A stretch of 64,000 bases of DNA from Sphingomonas endolithica. Its GTDB lineage: Bacteria > Pseudomonadota > Alphaproteobacteria > Sphingomonadales > Sphingomonadaceae. The position numbers and the translations under genes are program-made. The notes under the pieces were generated by a model. The model saw nothing but the letters and a program-made list of their open reading frames with translations. It was not told where the DNA came from and ran no database searches. Below are positions 8,591 to 17,033 of this stretch, one piece after another (position 1 is the stretch's first letter; the number at the start of each line of letters is the position of its first letter). Location of the stretch: positions 2,552,501 to 2,616,500 of the forward strand of contig NZ_CP103057.1 of assembly GCF_025231525.1 (NCBI RefSeq). The letters run 5' to 3'.

Positions 8591-8697
8591 ACTTCCCCGG
8601 CGAAGGCCGGGGCCCAGTCGCGAAGGTCGAGGTAACGACGCGCAGCCCTGAGCCAATTGCCGTTCGGCAACTGGGCCCCGGCCTTCGCCGGGGAAGT
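8591..8697. repeat. Paired inverted repeat, family B (TTCCCCGGCGAAGGCCGGGGCCCAGT), perfect 28-bp arms
   Basis: The arms 8591-8618 and 8670-8697 are exact reverse complements, each with an internal hairpin CCCCGGCGAAGGCCGGGG. It lies in the 145-bp gap between hisS and prfA, which run in the same direction. Related copies are at 31641-31742, 44176-44275 and 47116-47219. Confidence 0.92.
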
Positions 8698-8714
8698 GCT
8701 GGGGATTGAAGCGA

Positions 8715-9965
8715 TCATGATCGTGGCGCCCAGCTGCCCGCCAACAGAATACTCTCGATCCGGCTCGGGCTGCCGTCAATCACCCGCAAGTGGATGTCGC
8801 AGCCGCCGCCAGGCTCACCGGTAAGCTGAACGAGCTCGCGGCAGCCCATCTTCAGCGCTTTGTCATAGCGTTTCCGCGGCGATCCGGTGGTGACGCTTTG
8901 GCAGCTGAATCCCGCCTTGCGCAGCGCGTGGAGTGCGGCAATGACATGCGGCTCGGCCAGATCGTTTTCGGCAACGATCGCGACATCGAGTTGCTCCACC
9001 GCCGGCTCAGCAATCAACATCGCCAGCCGCTCGATCCCCGCCGCCCAGCCCACGCCCGCCGTCGCCGGCCCGCCAAGGCTCTCGATCAACCCGTCGTAAC
9101 GGCCACCTGCCAGCACCGTGCCCTGCGCACCCAGCCGGTCGGTGACGAACTCGAACGCGGTGTGCCGGTAATAATCCAGCCCGCGCACCAGCCGCGCATT
9201 ACGCGTCCACGCCACGCCCGCCGCATCCAGCCCCGCCGTCACCGCATCGAAGAACGCACGCGCCTCGGGCGTCAAATACGCGTCGATATCCGGCGCGCTA
9301 TCGGCGATCGGCCGATCGCGCGGGTCCTTCGAATCCAGGATACGCAGCGGATTCTTCTCCAGCCGTGCCACGCTGTCCTCCGACAGATCGCCGCGATGCG
9401 CCTCGAAATGCGCCACCAACGCCGCACGCCACGCATCGCGCGTCTCGGCATCGCCCAGCGTATTCAATTGCAGCGTCACGCCATCGGCAATGCCCAGCTC
9501 GTGCAGCAATTGATCCGCCAGCACGAGCAGTTCGACATCCGCCGCCGGCTCCGCCGCGCCGATCACTTCGGCGTCGATCTGGTGGAACTGGCGGAAGCGC
9601 CCCTTTTGCGGGCGTTCGTAGCGGAACACCGGGCCATGTGTGGCCAGCTTCAGCGGCGCATATTGCTGCCAGCCTTCGGTCAGATAGGCGCGCGCGATGC
9701 CGGCGGTGAATTCGGGGCGGAGCGTAATCGAATCGCCGCCGCGATCCTCGAACGTGTACATTTCCTTGGAGACGACGTCGGTCGTCTCGCCGAGCGAGCG
9801 CGCGAACACCGCGGTGCTTTCGAACACCGGCACCTCGACGCGCTGAAAGCAGTAGAGCCGCCGCACCTTCTCGAACGCGTCGATCACACGGGCGAAGCGC
9901 CGTTGTTCGTCGCCGAAGATATCCTGCGTGCCGCGGATGCGTTTGGGGGTTTCGATACGGGCCAT
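8715..9965 (-). CDS. hisS: Histidyl-tRNA synthetase
   Basis: Charges tRNA-His. It is a 416-residue class II synthetase. Motif 2 appears as [20 protein letters not shown]; the histidine-specific [15 protein letters not shown] follows, then the glycine-rich motif 3 [19 protein letters not shown], and a C-terminal anticodon-binding domain ([17 protein letters not shown] onward). I start it at the ATG ending at 9965 ([15 protein letters not shown]), the usual N-terminus; the 11 further upstream codons are not typical. It is divergent from the DUF1345 gene, with a 78-bp gap. Confidence 0.97.
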   Translation of the reverse strand: MARIETPKRIRGTQDIFGDEQRRFARVIDAFEKVRRLYCFQRVEVPVFESTAVFARSLGETTDVVSKEMYTFEDRGGDSITLRPEFTAGIARAYLTEGWQQYAPLKLATHGPVFRYERPQKGRFRQFHQIDAEVIGAAEPAADVELLVLADQLLHELGIADGVTLQLNTLGDAETRDAWRAALVAHFEAHRGDLSEDSVARLEKNPLRILDSKDPRDRPIADSAPDIDAYLTPEARAFFDAVTAGLDAAGVAWTRNARLVRGLDYYRHTAFEFVTDRLGAQGTVLAGGRYDGLIESLGGPATAGVGWAAGIERLAMLIAEPAVEQLDVAIVAENDLAEPHVIAALHALRKAGFSCQSVTTGSPRKRYDKALKMGCRELVQLTGEPGGGCDIHLRVIDGSPSRIESILLAGSWAPRS

Positions 9966-10043
9966 GATGCGCGCGTATCTATGCGAGGGGGCACGCAAGC
10001 GCTAGGGGCCGTCTACGCGCGATCCCAGCGCGACAGGCGGGGA

Positions 10044-10676
10044 ATGGCTATGCAGCTCGGCAAGAAGATCGCTCCGGCTCCCTTTGTTTCTTTCGCCATC
10101 GTCTTCGTTGCCGCTCTCGCCTTGCTCGTCCCCATGCTCGGCAAGGGCCGCGGCACGATGGCGGCGTTCGATATCGCCGCCTTGCTGTTCCTGGTGATCG
10201 TCACCCCCTTGCTCCGCAGCCGCGCCGACGACATGCGCCAGCGCGCCAAGGATAACGACGCCAATCGCGTGCTACTGCTGGGGATCACCAGCATCGTCAT
10301 GGTGGTGATCCTGATCTCGGTGGCGAGCGAGACGATCAGCGACACGAACGCGCCGTTATGGACCGCGCTGATCGTCGCCACGCTGGCGCTGTCCTGGCTG
10401 TTCTCGAACACGGTGTACGCGCTGCATTATGCGCATCTGTTCTACACCGACGATGCGAGCGGCAATGATAGCGGCGGGATCGACGTGCCGAAATGCGACG
10501 AGCCCGATTATTGGGACTTCCTCTATTTCAGCTTCACGCTCGGCATGACGTTCCAGACCGCCGACGTGGACATCACCTCGGCCCGGGTCCGGCGCACGAC
10601 GATCGGCCACACGCTGGCGGCGTTCGTGTTCAACATCGGCGTGCTGGCCTTCACGATCAACGTGCTGGGGGGATAG
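10044..10676 (+). CDS. DUF1345 family membrane protein
   Basis: A 210-residue polytopic protein with about five membrane segments. The family signature is near the C-terminus: EPDYWDFLYFSFTLGMTFQT followed by VRRTTIGHTLAAFVFN and a final hydrophobic helix. DUF1345 proteins are predicted inner-membrane proteins whose C-terminal part resembles ion-channel pore helices; no function is proven to my knowledge. The start is ATG 10044 or ATG 10050 two codons later; GGCGGGGA sits just upstream and fits the second slightly better. The open frame continues far upstream only because it is antisense to hisS. Confidence 0.9.
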   Translation: MAMQLGKKIAPAPFVSFAIVFVAALALLVPMLGKGRGTMAAFDIAALLFLVIVTPLLRSRADDMRQRAKDNDANRVLLLGITSIVMVVILISVASETISDTNAPLWTALIVATLALSWLFSNTVYALHYAHLFYTDDASGNDSGGIDVPKCDEPDYWDFLYFSFTLGMTFQTADVDITSARVRRTTIGHTLAAFVFNIGVLAFTINVLGG

Positions 10677-10717
10677 TCGTTCTCCAGAGCTTGATGAACC
10701 ACGGCAACTCACCACCC

Positions 10718-10887
10718 CGCTCGTCCTGAGTAGCCCACCCCCCGTTCGTCCTGAGTAGCCATCGAGTAGCCCGCAGGGCGTATCGAGAGGGCGTATCGAA
10801 GGACACGCGATACCGCGCCCAACGTGCTTCGATACGATCCCCCGACACCTGCGGCCTACTCAGTCTATACTCGACACGAACGGTAGA
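10718..10887. repeat. Intergenic repeat, family D
   Basis: Begins with two tandem copies of (C/T)CGTCCTGAGTAGCC (10719-10760), then the core GTATCGAGAGGGCGTATCGAAGGACA and the inverted side with GTGCTTCGATACGATCC and CTCGACACGAACGG. It occupies the first part of the 543-bp gap after the DUF1345 gene. Confidence 0.85.
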
Positions 10888-10925
10888 AGTGAGGTCATCC
10901 CGTTCCAAAAAACGTGCCGCGCGCC

Positions 10926-11137
10926 CTGTCCTACAGCGCGCGCCTGTGCCAGCGTGGCGGCATGATCCGCTGTCCTGCTCCACGAACCATGCCAGATTGC
11001 GCCCACGCCAACGTTGAGATAGCGGGAAAAACCCCGTCCGCGGGTCAAAACTCTCAACATTCGCCACATACGCACTCGGCGTTTTCCGCAGAATCCCGCC
11101 ATTTTATCGCAAAGCTTCCTTCAACCGCGGGGTTGAG
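10926..11137 (+). repeat. Element X, copy I: CTGTCCTACA ... TCTCAACATT ... TTCAACC-N4-GGTTGAG
   Basis: Within the 543-bp gap before the M61 peptidase gene. CTGTCCTACA is at 10926-10935, TCTCAACATT at 11052-11061 (with an inverted AACGTTGAGA at 11000-11009), and the 18-bp palindrome at 11120-11137, 83 bp before the peptidase ATG. The same three words occur at 21455-21635 and 55098-55323. No convincing gene lies here; the short plus-strand frame at 10914-11189 has no recognisable features. Confidence 0.6.
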
Positions 11138-11219
11138 CGATCGTGACCGGCCGCGCCCGTCATGGACCTTTGCCGCCGCCATCCGTTAAGTCCCCAATCC
11201 CTCCAGCCGAAAGGCCCCG

Positions 11220-13127
11220 ATGTTCCGTTTTGCCCTTACCGCAAGTCTGCTTGCCGCCATCTCCACCCCCGCTTTTGCCGAAAATTCCAAGCCGCAGCCG
11301 GTGCCGTTCGTCGATACCGTCCCCGCCGCGCGCGACCTGCCCTATCCGGGCACGATGACGATCGCGGTGGATGCGACGGACACGAAGCGCGGAATCTTTA
11401 CCGTGAAGCAGACGATTCCCGTCGCCGCGGCCGGGCCGATGGTGCTGCTCTACCCCAAATGGCTGCCCGGCGCGCATTCCCCGCGTGGTGAGATCGAAAA
11501 GCTCGCGGCGTTGGTCATCACCGCCAACGGCCGCCCCGTGCCGTGGACGCGCGATCCGGTCGATGTCTTCGCCTTCCATGTCGATGTGCCGCGCGGCGCC
11601 AGGACGCTGACCGTCGATCTCAAGTTCCTCTCGGCCACCAAGGCCGATCAGGGCCGCATCGTCATGACACCGGACATGCTGAGCCTGCAGTTCAATTCGA
11701 TGAGCCTGTACCCGGCGGGCTATTTCACGCGTCAGATCCCGGTGAAAGCGACCGTCCGATATCCCGATGGCTGGACCGCCGCATCGGGCCTGCCGTCGCG
11801 CGCGGCCGGATCGAGCTACACGTACGAGACGACCAATTACGAAGTGCTGGTCGATTCGCCTGTGCTGGCCGGGCGCTATTACAAGAAATGGGCGCTCTCG
11901 CCGCGGGTGAACCTGAACGTCTTCGCCGATAGCCCGGAGGAACTGGTCGCCACGCCCGAGCAGATCGAGGCGCACCGCCGCCTGGTCGATCAGGCAGTGA
12001 AGAATTTCGGCGCGCAGCATTACGACAATTACGAATTCCTGCTGTCAATTACCGATCAGCTCGGCGGCATCGGCCTCGAACATCACCGGTCGTCCGAAAA
12101 TGGCGTGAAGCCCGGCTATTTCACCAAATGGTCGGACGGCCCGGGTGGGCGCAACCTGCTGCCGCACGAATACACGCATAGCTGGGATGGCAAGTTCCGC
12201 CGTGGCGCGGATCTGTGGACGCCCGATTATCGCACGCCGATGCGCGGCTCGTTGCTGTGGGTGTATGAAGGGCAGACGCAATTCTGGGGCTATGTGCTGC
12301 AGGCGCGCTCCGGCATCGTCTCCAAGCAGGATACGTTGGACATGTATGCCAGCATCCTGGCCAGCCTGGACAACCGCCCGGCGCGCGACTGGCGCAATCT
12401 GGTCGACACGACCAACGATCCGGTGATCTCGGCGCGCAAGCCCAAGGGTTGGACCAGCTACCAGCGCAGCGAGGATTATTACAACGAGGGCCTGTTGGTG
12501 TGGATGGAAGTCGATTCCATCCTGCGCCAGCAATCGGGCGGCACAAAGTCGATCGACGATTTCGCTCGCGCCTTCTTCGGCATCAACGATGGCGACTGGG
12601 GCCAGGTGACCTACACCTTCGACGATGTCGTCGCGACGCTTAACAAGGTGCAGCCCTATGACTGGGCAGGCTTGCTGACCAAGCGGCTGACCGAGACCGG
12701 GGCGCCCGCGCCACTCGCCGGCTTCGTCGCCAACGGGTACCGGCTGGTCTATACCGACACGCCGACCGCCGCGTTCAAGAATGCCGAGAGCAATGCCAAG
12801 CGCGTCGACCTGACCTATTCGCTGGGCATCACGATCGACAAGGATGGCGAAGTCACCGGTGTCGGCTGGAACAGCCCGGCTTACACCTCGTCGATCGATA
12901 TCGGCACCAAGATCGTCGGCGTGAACGGCACCGCTTATAGCGACACCGCGATCCGGGCGGCGGTGGTCGCGGCCAAGACGTCGAAGGATCCGATCCAGTT
13001 GCTGGTCAAGAATGGCGAGAAGATCAGCGCGGTGGCCATCGACTATCACGGTGGCGCACGCTATCCGCGCCTCGAAAAGATCGCCCCTGGAGAAGCCGGC
13101 CTCGACCGCCTTCTTGCAGCCAAATAG
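11220..13127 (+). CDS. M61 family metallopeptidase with PDZ domain, secreted
   Basis: A 635-residue protein with a signal peptide (MFRFALTASLLAAISTPAFAE). An M61 N-terminal beta domain is followed by the zinc-binding HEYTHSW at about residue 316, with the third ligand Glu expected in the LLWVYEGQTQFWGYVL helix about 30 residues later. The C-terminal part (about residues 525-620) is a PDZ-like domain with LTYSLGITIDKDGEVTGV and TKIVGVNGTAY. M61 enzymes are glycyl/alanyl aminopeptidases, likely periplasmic here. The gene is closely followed by ppa (10-bp gap). The upstream gap contains repeat elements; a binding role for the palindrome at 11120 is only inferred. Confidence 0.94.
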   Translation: MFRFALTASLLAAISTPAFAENSKPQPVPFVDTVPAARDLPYPGTMTIAVDATDTKRGIFTVKQTIPVAAAGPMVLLYPKWLPGAHSPRGEIEKLAALVITANGRPVPWTRDPVDVFAFHVDVPRGARTLTVDLKFLSATKADQGRIVMTPDMLSLQFNSMSLYPAGYFTRQIPVKATVRYPDGWTAASGLPSRAAGSSYTYETTNYEVLVDSPVLAGRYYKKWALSPRVNLNVFADSPEELVATPEQIEAHRRLVDQAVKNFGAQHYDNYEFLLSITDQLGGIGLEHHRSSENGVKPGYFTKWSDGPGGRNLLPHEYTHSWDGKFRRGADLWTPDYRTPMRGSLLWVYEGQTQFWGYVLQARSGIVSKQDTLDMYASILASLDNRPARDWRNLVDTTNDPVISARKPKGWTSYQRSEDYYNEGLLVWMEVDSILRQQSGGTKSIDDFARAFFGINDGDWGQVTYTFDDVVATLNKVQPYDWAGLLTKRLTETGAPAPLAGFVANGYRLVYTDTPTAAFKNAESNAKRVDLTYSLGITIDKDGEVTGVGWNSPAYTSSIDIGTKIVGVNGTAYSDTAIRAAVVAAKTSKDPIQLLVKNGEKISAVAIDYHGGARYPRLEKIAPGEAGLDRLLAAK

Positions 13128-13137
13128 GAAAGTCTGA

Positions 13138-13713
13138 ATGCGTATCGACATGATTCCCGTCGGCAAGAACCCGCCGGACGACCTCAACGTGATCATCGAA
13201 GTCCCGACCGGTGGCGAGCCTGTGAAGTACGAATTCGACAAGGCGAGCGGCGCCTTGTTCGTCGATCGTATCCTGCATACGCCGATGCGCTATCCGGCCA
13301 ATTACGGCTTCGTGCCGCACACCTTGTCGCCCGATGGCGATCCGCTCGACGCGCTGGTCATCGCGCGCTCGCCGTTCATTCCCGGCTGCGTGGTGCGGGC
13401 GCGACCGATAGCCGTGCTGAACCTGGAAGACGAAGCCGGCGGCGATGAAAAGCTCGTCTGCGTGCCGGTCGATTCGACCTTCCCTTATTACTCGAACGTC
13501 AACGAGCGTGGCGACATGCCGGAGATCGTGTTCGAGCAGATCGAGCACTTCTTTACGCACTACAAGGATCTGGAAAAGAAGAAGTGGGTCCGCGTCGGCA
13601 CCTGGGGCGACCGCGACGAGGCACGCAAGATCGTCCACGAGGCGATCGAGCGCTACGAGGAGGCCAAGGCTGCGGGCAACAACGCACCGGGCGAAGTCGC
13701 GCAGCAGGATTGA
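13138..13713 (+). CDS. ppa: Inorganic pyrophosphatase, family I
   Basis: Hydrolyses pyrophosphate to drive biosynthesis. It has 191 residues, slightly longer than the E. coli enzyme. The metal-binding signature DGDPLDALVI is near residue 65, preceded by MRYPANYGFVPHTLS; the C-terminal part includes EQIEHFFTHYKDLEKKKWV. The start ATG 13138 is 10 bp after the M61 peptidase stop, suggesting co-transcription. A perfect 12-bp hairpin follows the stop. Confidence 0.98.
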   Translation: MRIDMIPVGKNPPDDLNVIIEVPTGGEPVKYEFDKASGALFVDRILHTPMRYPANYGFVPHTLSPDGDPLDALVIARSPFIPGCVVRARPIAVLNLEDEAGGDEKLVCVPVDSTFPYYSNVNERGDMPEIVFEQIEHFFTHYKDLEKKKWVRVGTWGDRDEARKIVHEAIERYEEAKAAGNNAPGEVAQQD

Positions 13714-13723
13714 GGATTCCCAT

Positions 13724-13752
13724 CGTCACTCCGGCCTCACGCCGGAGTGACG
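13724..13752. terminator. Hairpin between convergent ppa and TfoX genes
   Basis: CGTCACTCCGGC, loop CTCAC, GCCGGAGTGACG: a perfect 12-bp stem in the 44-bp convergent gap. There is no T-run, so it may be a weak bidirectional terminator or a small repeat element (a GTCACTCCGGC arm of a REP type). Confidence 0.5.
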
Positions 13753-13757
13753 AGACG

Positions 13758-14111
13758 TCACTTAGCTCGCTTCTTCTTGACCGGCGCCCGCATCCCGGCC
13801 TCAACACCCAGCGCCGCCCACTTCTGCATCGCCTCGGCATCGTCATAGACGTCGTCCGGCGCGCGACGATAATTCATCTGCCCGGTACGCCCCTCACCCA
13901 TCTCGTAGGTGAAACGCGGGGCGGCAACCGCATCCCAGGCGGCATCGCTCACCGCATCGGCCTTGAACCACAAGGCGTCCAGACCGACGATGGCGAAGAT
14001 CGTGCCGTCGAGATACAGCGTCGCCCCGCCCATCATCGCCCGCTGGGTCACCGTGCCGAGCGGCGCCATCGCCTCGACAACCCAGTCGATCAGCCCCTGG
14101 TCGACCGCCAT
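13758..14111 (-). CDS. TfoX N-terminal domain protein
   Basis: A 117-residue protein carrying only the TfoX/Sxy N-terminal domain: LGTVTQRAMMGGATLYLDGTIFAIVGLDALWFKADA is the hallmark stretch (about residues 17-52), and the tail is basic (PVKKKRAK). In gamma-proteobacteria TfoX controls competence; the stand-alone domain in alphaproteobacteria has no proven role. It starts 1 bp after the SugE stop, so it is the last gene of the ispG-EamA-GNAT-SugE unit. Confidence 0.88.
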   Translation of the reverse strand: MAVDQGLIDWVVEAMAPLGTVTQRAMMGGATLYLDGTIFAIVGLDALWFKADAVSDAAWDAVAAPRFTYEMGEGRTGQMNYRRAPDDVYDDAEAMQKWAALGVEAGMRAPVKKKRAK

Positions 14112-14112
14112 C

Positions 14113-14433
14113 TCAGTGCCCCGACGTCAATTTGAGCCCGGCAATGCACAGCACCACGCCCAGGATCAGCAGCAGCCGCGGCAGGCTGGCCGGCTCACCG
14201 AACCAGGCGATACCGACGATCACCGTCCCCAGCGCGCCGATCCCGCCCCACACCGCATAGGCCGTCCCCATCGGGATCGTCCGCGAGGCGATCTCCAGCA
14301 ATGTCATCGAGCAGCCCACCGAGCCAAGGAAGCCCAAGGTCCACCCCAGATGGCGGAAACCGTCGACATAACGCAGGCAGGTCGTGAAACCGATCTCGAA
14401 CAACCCACCTATGATAAGCACCACCCAGGCCAT
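14113..14433 (-). CDS. sugE: SMR-family exporter, SugE/Gdx type
   Basis: A 106-residue four-helix small multidrug resistance protein. The essential glutamate of helix 1 is in GGLFEIGFTTCLRY (about residue 13), and IPMGTAYAVWGGIGALGTVI matches the SMR helix-3 signature. The SugE-like KxI-P and short C-terminus favour the guanidinium-exporter (Gdx) subgroup over EmrE-type multidrug pumps, but that is by pattern only. It overlaps the GNAT stop by 1 nt (TGATG). No guanidine riboswitch is seen in front, as expected for an internal operon gene. Confidence 0.88.
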   Translation of the reverse strand: MAWVVLIIGGLFEIGFTTCLRYVDGFRHLGWTLGFLGSVGCSMTLLEIASRTIPMGTAYAVWGGIGALGTVIVGIAWFGEPASLPRLLLILGVVLCIAGLKLTSGH

Positions 14434-14915
14434 CAGAGCCGCCCCGCCAGCTTGAGCAGCGCATCGCCCGACACACGCTGCGTGGTCCATTCGTCCATCG
14501 CCTCGGCCCCCACCTTGCGGTAAAATTCGATCGCCCGCGCGTTCCAGTCGAGCACCCACCATTCGAACCGGGCACAGCCGCGGTCGATCGCCAGCCCCGC
14601 CAGATGGCCGAGCAAGGCGCGACCGGCGCCCGAGCCACGTGCGGCAGGCGTGACGTACAGATCCTCCAGCCACAGCCCGCGCCTGCCGGTCCAGGTCGAA
14701 TAATTGTGGAAGAACACCGCCATGCCGACGCTGGCACCATCGTCTTCGGCAATTACGGCCTCGGCGGCCGGCTGCGCACCGAACAGCGCCTCGTGCATGA
14801 TCGCCTCGGTCGACGTGACCGCATCCGGCTCACGCTCGAACTCGGCGAGTTCACGCACGAACCGCATGATCGTGGCCGTATCGTCGGGGGCAGCCGGGCG
14901 GATCGTGATCGTCAT
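14433..14915 (-). CDS. GNAT family N-acetyltransferase
   Basis: A 160-residue single-domain GNAT enzyme. ITIRPAAPDDTATIMRFVREL begins the fold, and the acetyl-CoA loop is VTPAARGSGAGRALLGHL (about residues 92-109), followed by RFEWWVLDWNARAIEFYRKVGA, which resembles spermidine/diamine acetyltransferase-like members. The substrate is unknown. The ATG at 14915 overlaps the EamA stop by 4 nt and its stop overlaps the SugE start, so it is coupled on both sides. Confidence 0.9.
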   Translation of the reverse strand: MTITIRPAAPDDTATIMRFVRELAEFEREPDAVTSTEAIMHEALFGAQPAAEAVIAEDDGASVGMAVFFHNYSTWTGRRGLWLEDLYVTPAARGSGAGRALLGHLAGLAIDRGCARFEWWVLDWNARAIEFYRKVGAEAMDEWTTQRVSGDALLKLAGRL

Positions 14916-15739
14916 GCGGCAGCCTCGGTCTGTGGTATGGGTCCCGCCCTGCCGCGCACGGCGACCAGGCATCCGGCGATGATCAGCAGCGCGCCCGCCA
15001 CCGTCCACCCGGTGACATGCTCGCCGAACACCGCATAGCCGAGAATGGCCGACCAGACGAATGCGGTATATTCGACCGGCGCCAGTATCTGCGCCTCTGC
15101 ATGACGGTACGCCCAGGCCAGCAGCACGGCAGACACCGAGCCCAAGGCGGCAGCGCCGAGGATGCCCGGCACCAATGCCACCGCCGGCATGGCCGAAAAC
15201 CACGGCGCGCCGGGCAGCAGCAGGGCGGCGAGCACGATGCTGGTGAACAGCGCGACCTCCAGCGGATCGGCAATCTGCGCCTGGCGGCGCAGCAGGATCA
15301 GGCTGCCCGCATAGAGGATCGAGGCCAAGACGATCGCCAGCGACCCCAACACCACCGCGCTGGAGGCATGCGCCTGCCATTGTCCCGCAGCGATCGTCAG
15401 CACCCCGAGGCTGGCTACAGCGGAGCCGCCAATCGCGGTGTGCCGGATCGTCTCGCCAAGCGTAAGTGCCGCCAGGAACAAGGCGATCAGGGGCGCCAGG
15501 AAGGTAAGCGCCACGCCCTGTGCCATCGGCACGCGCACCAGCCCCCAGAAGAACAGGATGACCGATGCCCCGGCAACCGCGCCGCGCGAGACGTGCAGGA
15601 TGAGCGCCGCTCTGCCCGGCCAAGGCCGCCTTGTGATCAGGAACAACGGCCCGAGCAACACGACTGCCGCGACCGAGCGCCACAGCACTGCGCTGTAGGC
15701 GCCATGGGCGATCGACATGCCTTTCATCACCGCATCCAT
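14912..15739 (-). CDS. EamA/DMT-superfamily transporter
   Basis: Ten-helix drug/metabolite transporter with two EamA repeats; the second begins around IADPLEVALFTSIVLAALLL. From the ATG at 15739 it has 275 residues, but the frame stays open upstream and encodes TPATAFAVAAIGIASYSV, which completes a plausible first helix together with MDAVMKG. No ATG, GTG or TTG exists there; a CTG at 15809-15811 lies 3 nt after the ispG stop and is the best upstream start, giving 299 residues. I give the ATG coordinates because they are certain. It is followed by the GNAT gene (4-nt overlap). Substrate unknown. Confidence 0.85.
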   Translation of the reverse strand: MDAVMKGMSIAHGAYSAVLWRSVAAVVLLGPLFLITRRPWPGRAALILHVSRGAVAGASVILFFWGLVRVPMAQGVALTFLAPLIALFLAALTLGETIRHTAIGGSAVASLGVLTIAAGQWQAHASSAVVLGSLAIVLASILYAGSLILLRRQAQIADPLEVALFTSIVLAALLLPGAPWFSAMPAVALVPGILGAAALGSVSAVLLAWAYRHAEAQILAPVEYTAFVWSAILGYAVFGEHVTGWTVAGALLIIAGCLVAVRGRAGPIPQTEAAA

Positions 15740-15814
15740 GACCGAATAGCTGGCGATGCCGATCGCGGCGACGGCAAAGGCCGTTGCGGGAGTTATCTTA
15801 TGGCGGGTCAGGGC

Positions 15815-16945
15815 CTATTCCGCCGCGACCGCCTGCAACTCCTCATGCGCCTCGATCTCCGCTGCCTTGGCTTCGACCAGCTTGACGATGTGCTCCAGCA
15901 TGTCCTCGCTGTTAACCGTGTGATCGGTGACGCCGGACAGGTACACCATGTGCTTGCCATTGCCGCCGCCGGTGAGACCGACATCGGTCTCGCGTGCTTC
16001 GCCCGGGCCGTTGACGACGCAGCCGAGGACGCTGAGCGATAGCGGGGTGCGGATGTGCTGCAGACGTTCCTCAAGTGCCTGGACGGTGCGGATCACGTCG
16101 AAGCCCTGGCGCGCGCAGGAAGGGCAGGAAACGACGCGGACGCCGCGGTTGCGGATGCCGAGCGCCTTCAGGATCTCGAAGCCGACGCGGACTTCCTCCT
16201 CCGGCTCGGCCGAGAGCGAGACGCGGATCGTATCGCCGATGCCGTACCAAAGCAGGCTGCCCATGCCGATCGCGCTCTTCACCGTGCCGCCGACGAACCC
16301 GCCCGCTTCGGTGATGCCGAGATGCAGCGGACAATCGACGACCTCAGCGAGCTGCTGGTACGCCGCCACCGCCAGGAACAGGTCGCTGGCCTTCACCGCG
16401 ACCTTGAATTCGTGGAAATCATGGTCCTGCAGCAGCTTGATATGGTCGAGCGCCGACTCGACCAGGGCGTCGGGGCATGGCTCGCCATATTTCTCGAGCA
16501 GATGCTTTTCGAGGCTGCCGCCATTCACGCCGATGCGGATCGCGCAGCCATTGGCCTTGGCGGCGTTGACGACCTCGCGGACGCGTTCGGACGAACCGAT
16601 ATTGCCCGGATTGATGCGCAGGCACGCCGCCCCCGCGTCCGCCGCCTCCAGCGCGCGCTTGTAGTGGAAATGGATGTCGGCGACGATCGGCACGCGGGAA
16701 GCACGGACGATCTGCTTGAGCGCGGCGGTGCTTTCCACATCTGGGCACGAGACGCGGATGATGTCGACGCCGGCCTCCTCGCAACGACGAATCTGGTCGA
16801 TCGTCGCCCGCACGTCGTTGGTCGGCGTGTTGGTCATCGTCTGCACGGTGACCGGCGCATCGCCGCCGACGGGGACATTGCCGACCATGATCTGGCGGCT
16901 GTGACGACGCGCGATATCGCGCCACGGGCGTAGGGACATGGGCAT
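15815..16945 (-). CDS. ispG: 4-hydroxy-3-methylbut-2-en-1-yl diphosphate synthase
   Basis: Penultimate step of the MEP isoprenoid pathway, a 4Fe-4S enzyme that reductively opens MEcPP to HMBPP. The N-terminal TIM barrel includes [20 protein letters not shown] and [14 protein letters not shown]; the cluster cysteines are in [14 protein letters not shown] and [13 protein letters not shown]. It has 376 residues from the ATG at 16945; a second ATG two codons later is equally possible. It heads the run toward the EamA gene and is divergent from the acyltransferase at 17034. Ubiquinone and carotenoid synthesis in this group depend on it. Confidence 0.97.
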   Translation of the reverse strand: MPMSLRPWRDIARRHSRQIMVGNVPVGGDAPVTVQTMTNTPTNDVRATIDQIRRCEEAGVDIIRVSCPDVESTAALKQIVRASRVPIVADIHFHYKRALEAADAGAACLRINPGNIGSSERVREVVNAAKANGCAIRIGVNGGSLEKHLLEKYGEPCPDALVESALDHIKLLQDHDFHEFKVAVKASDLFLAVAAYQQLAEVVDCPLHLGITEAGGFVGGTVKSAIGMGSLLWYGIGDTIRVSLSAEPEEEVRVGFEILKALGIRNRGVRVVSCPSCARQGFDVIRTVQALEERLQHIRTPLSLSVLGCVVNGPGEARETDVGLTGGGNGKHMVYLSGVTDHTVNSEDMLEHIVKLVEAKAAEIEAHEELQAVAAE

Positions 16946-17033
16946 GCTTATACGCGCCTGCGCCAGCAGCGCCAAGCGGCGCTTGATCGCGAACGTTCAC
17001 GTGGCGCTCACCCGGCAGGCCTAAGGGCAGACG

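Noticed and set aside
8790..10676. A single 628-codon plus-strand frame
   Set aside because: Only the last 210 codons (from 10044) are a real DUF1345 protein; the rest is antisense to hisS and merely lacks stops.
10914..11189. A 91-codon plus-strand frame before the M61 peptidase
   Set aside because: It overlaps element X, has Pro/Ser/His-rich content without a signal, helix pattern or ribosome site, and does not match the frame of the similar words at the other two loci.
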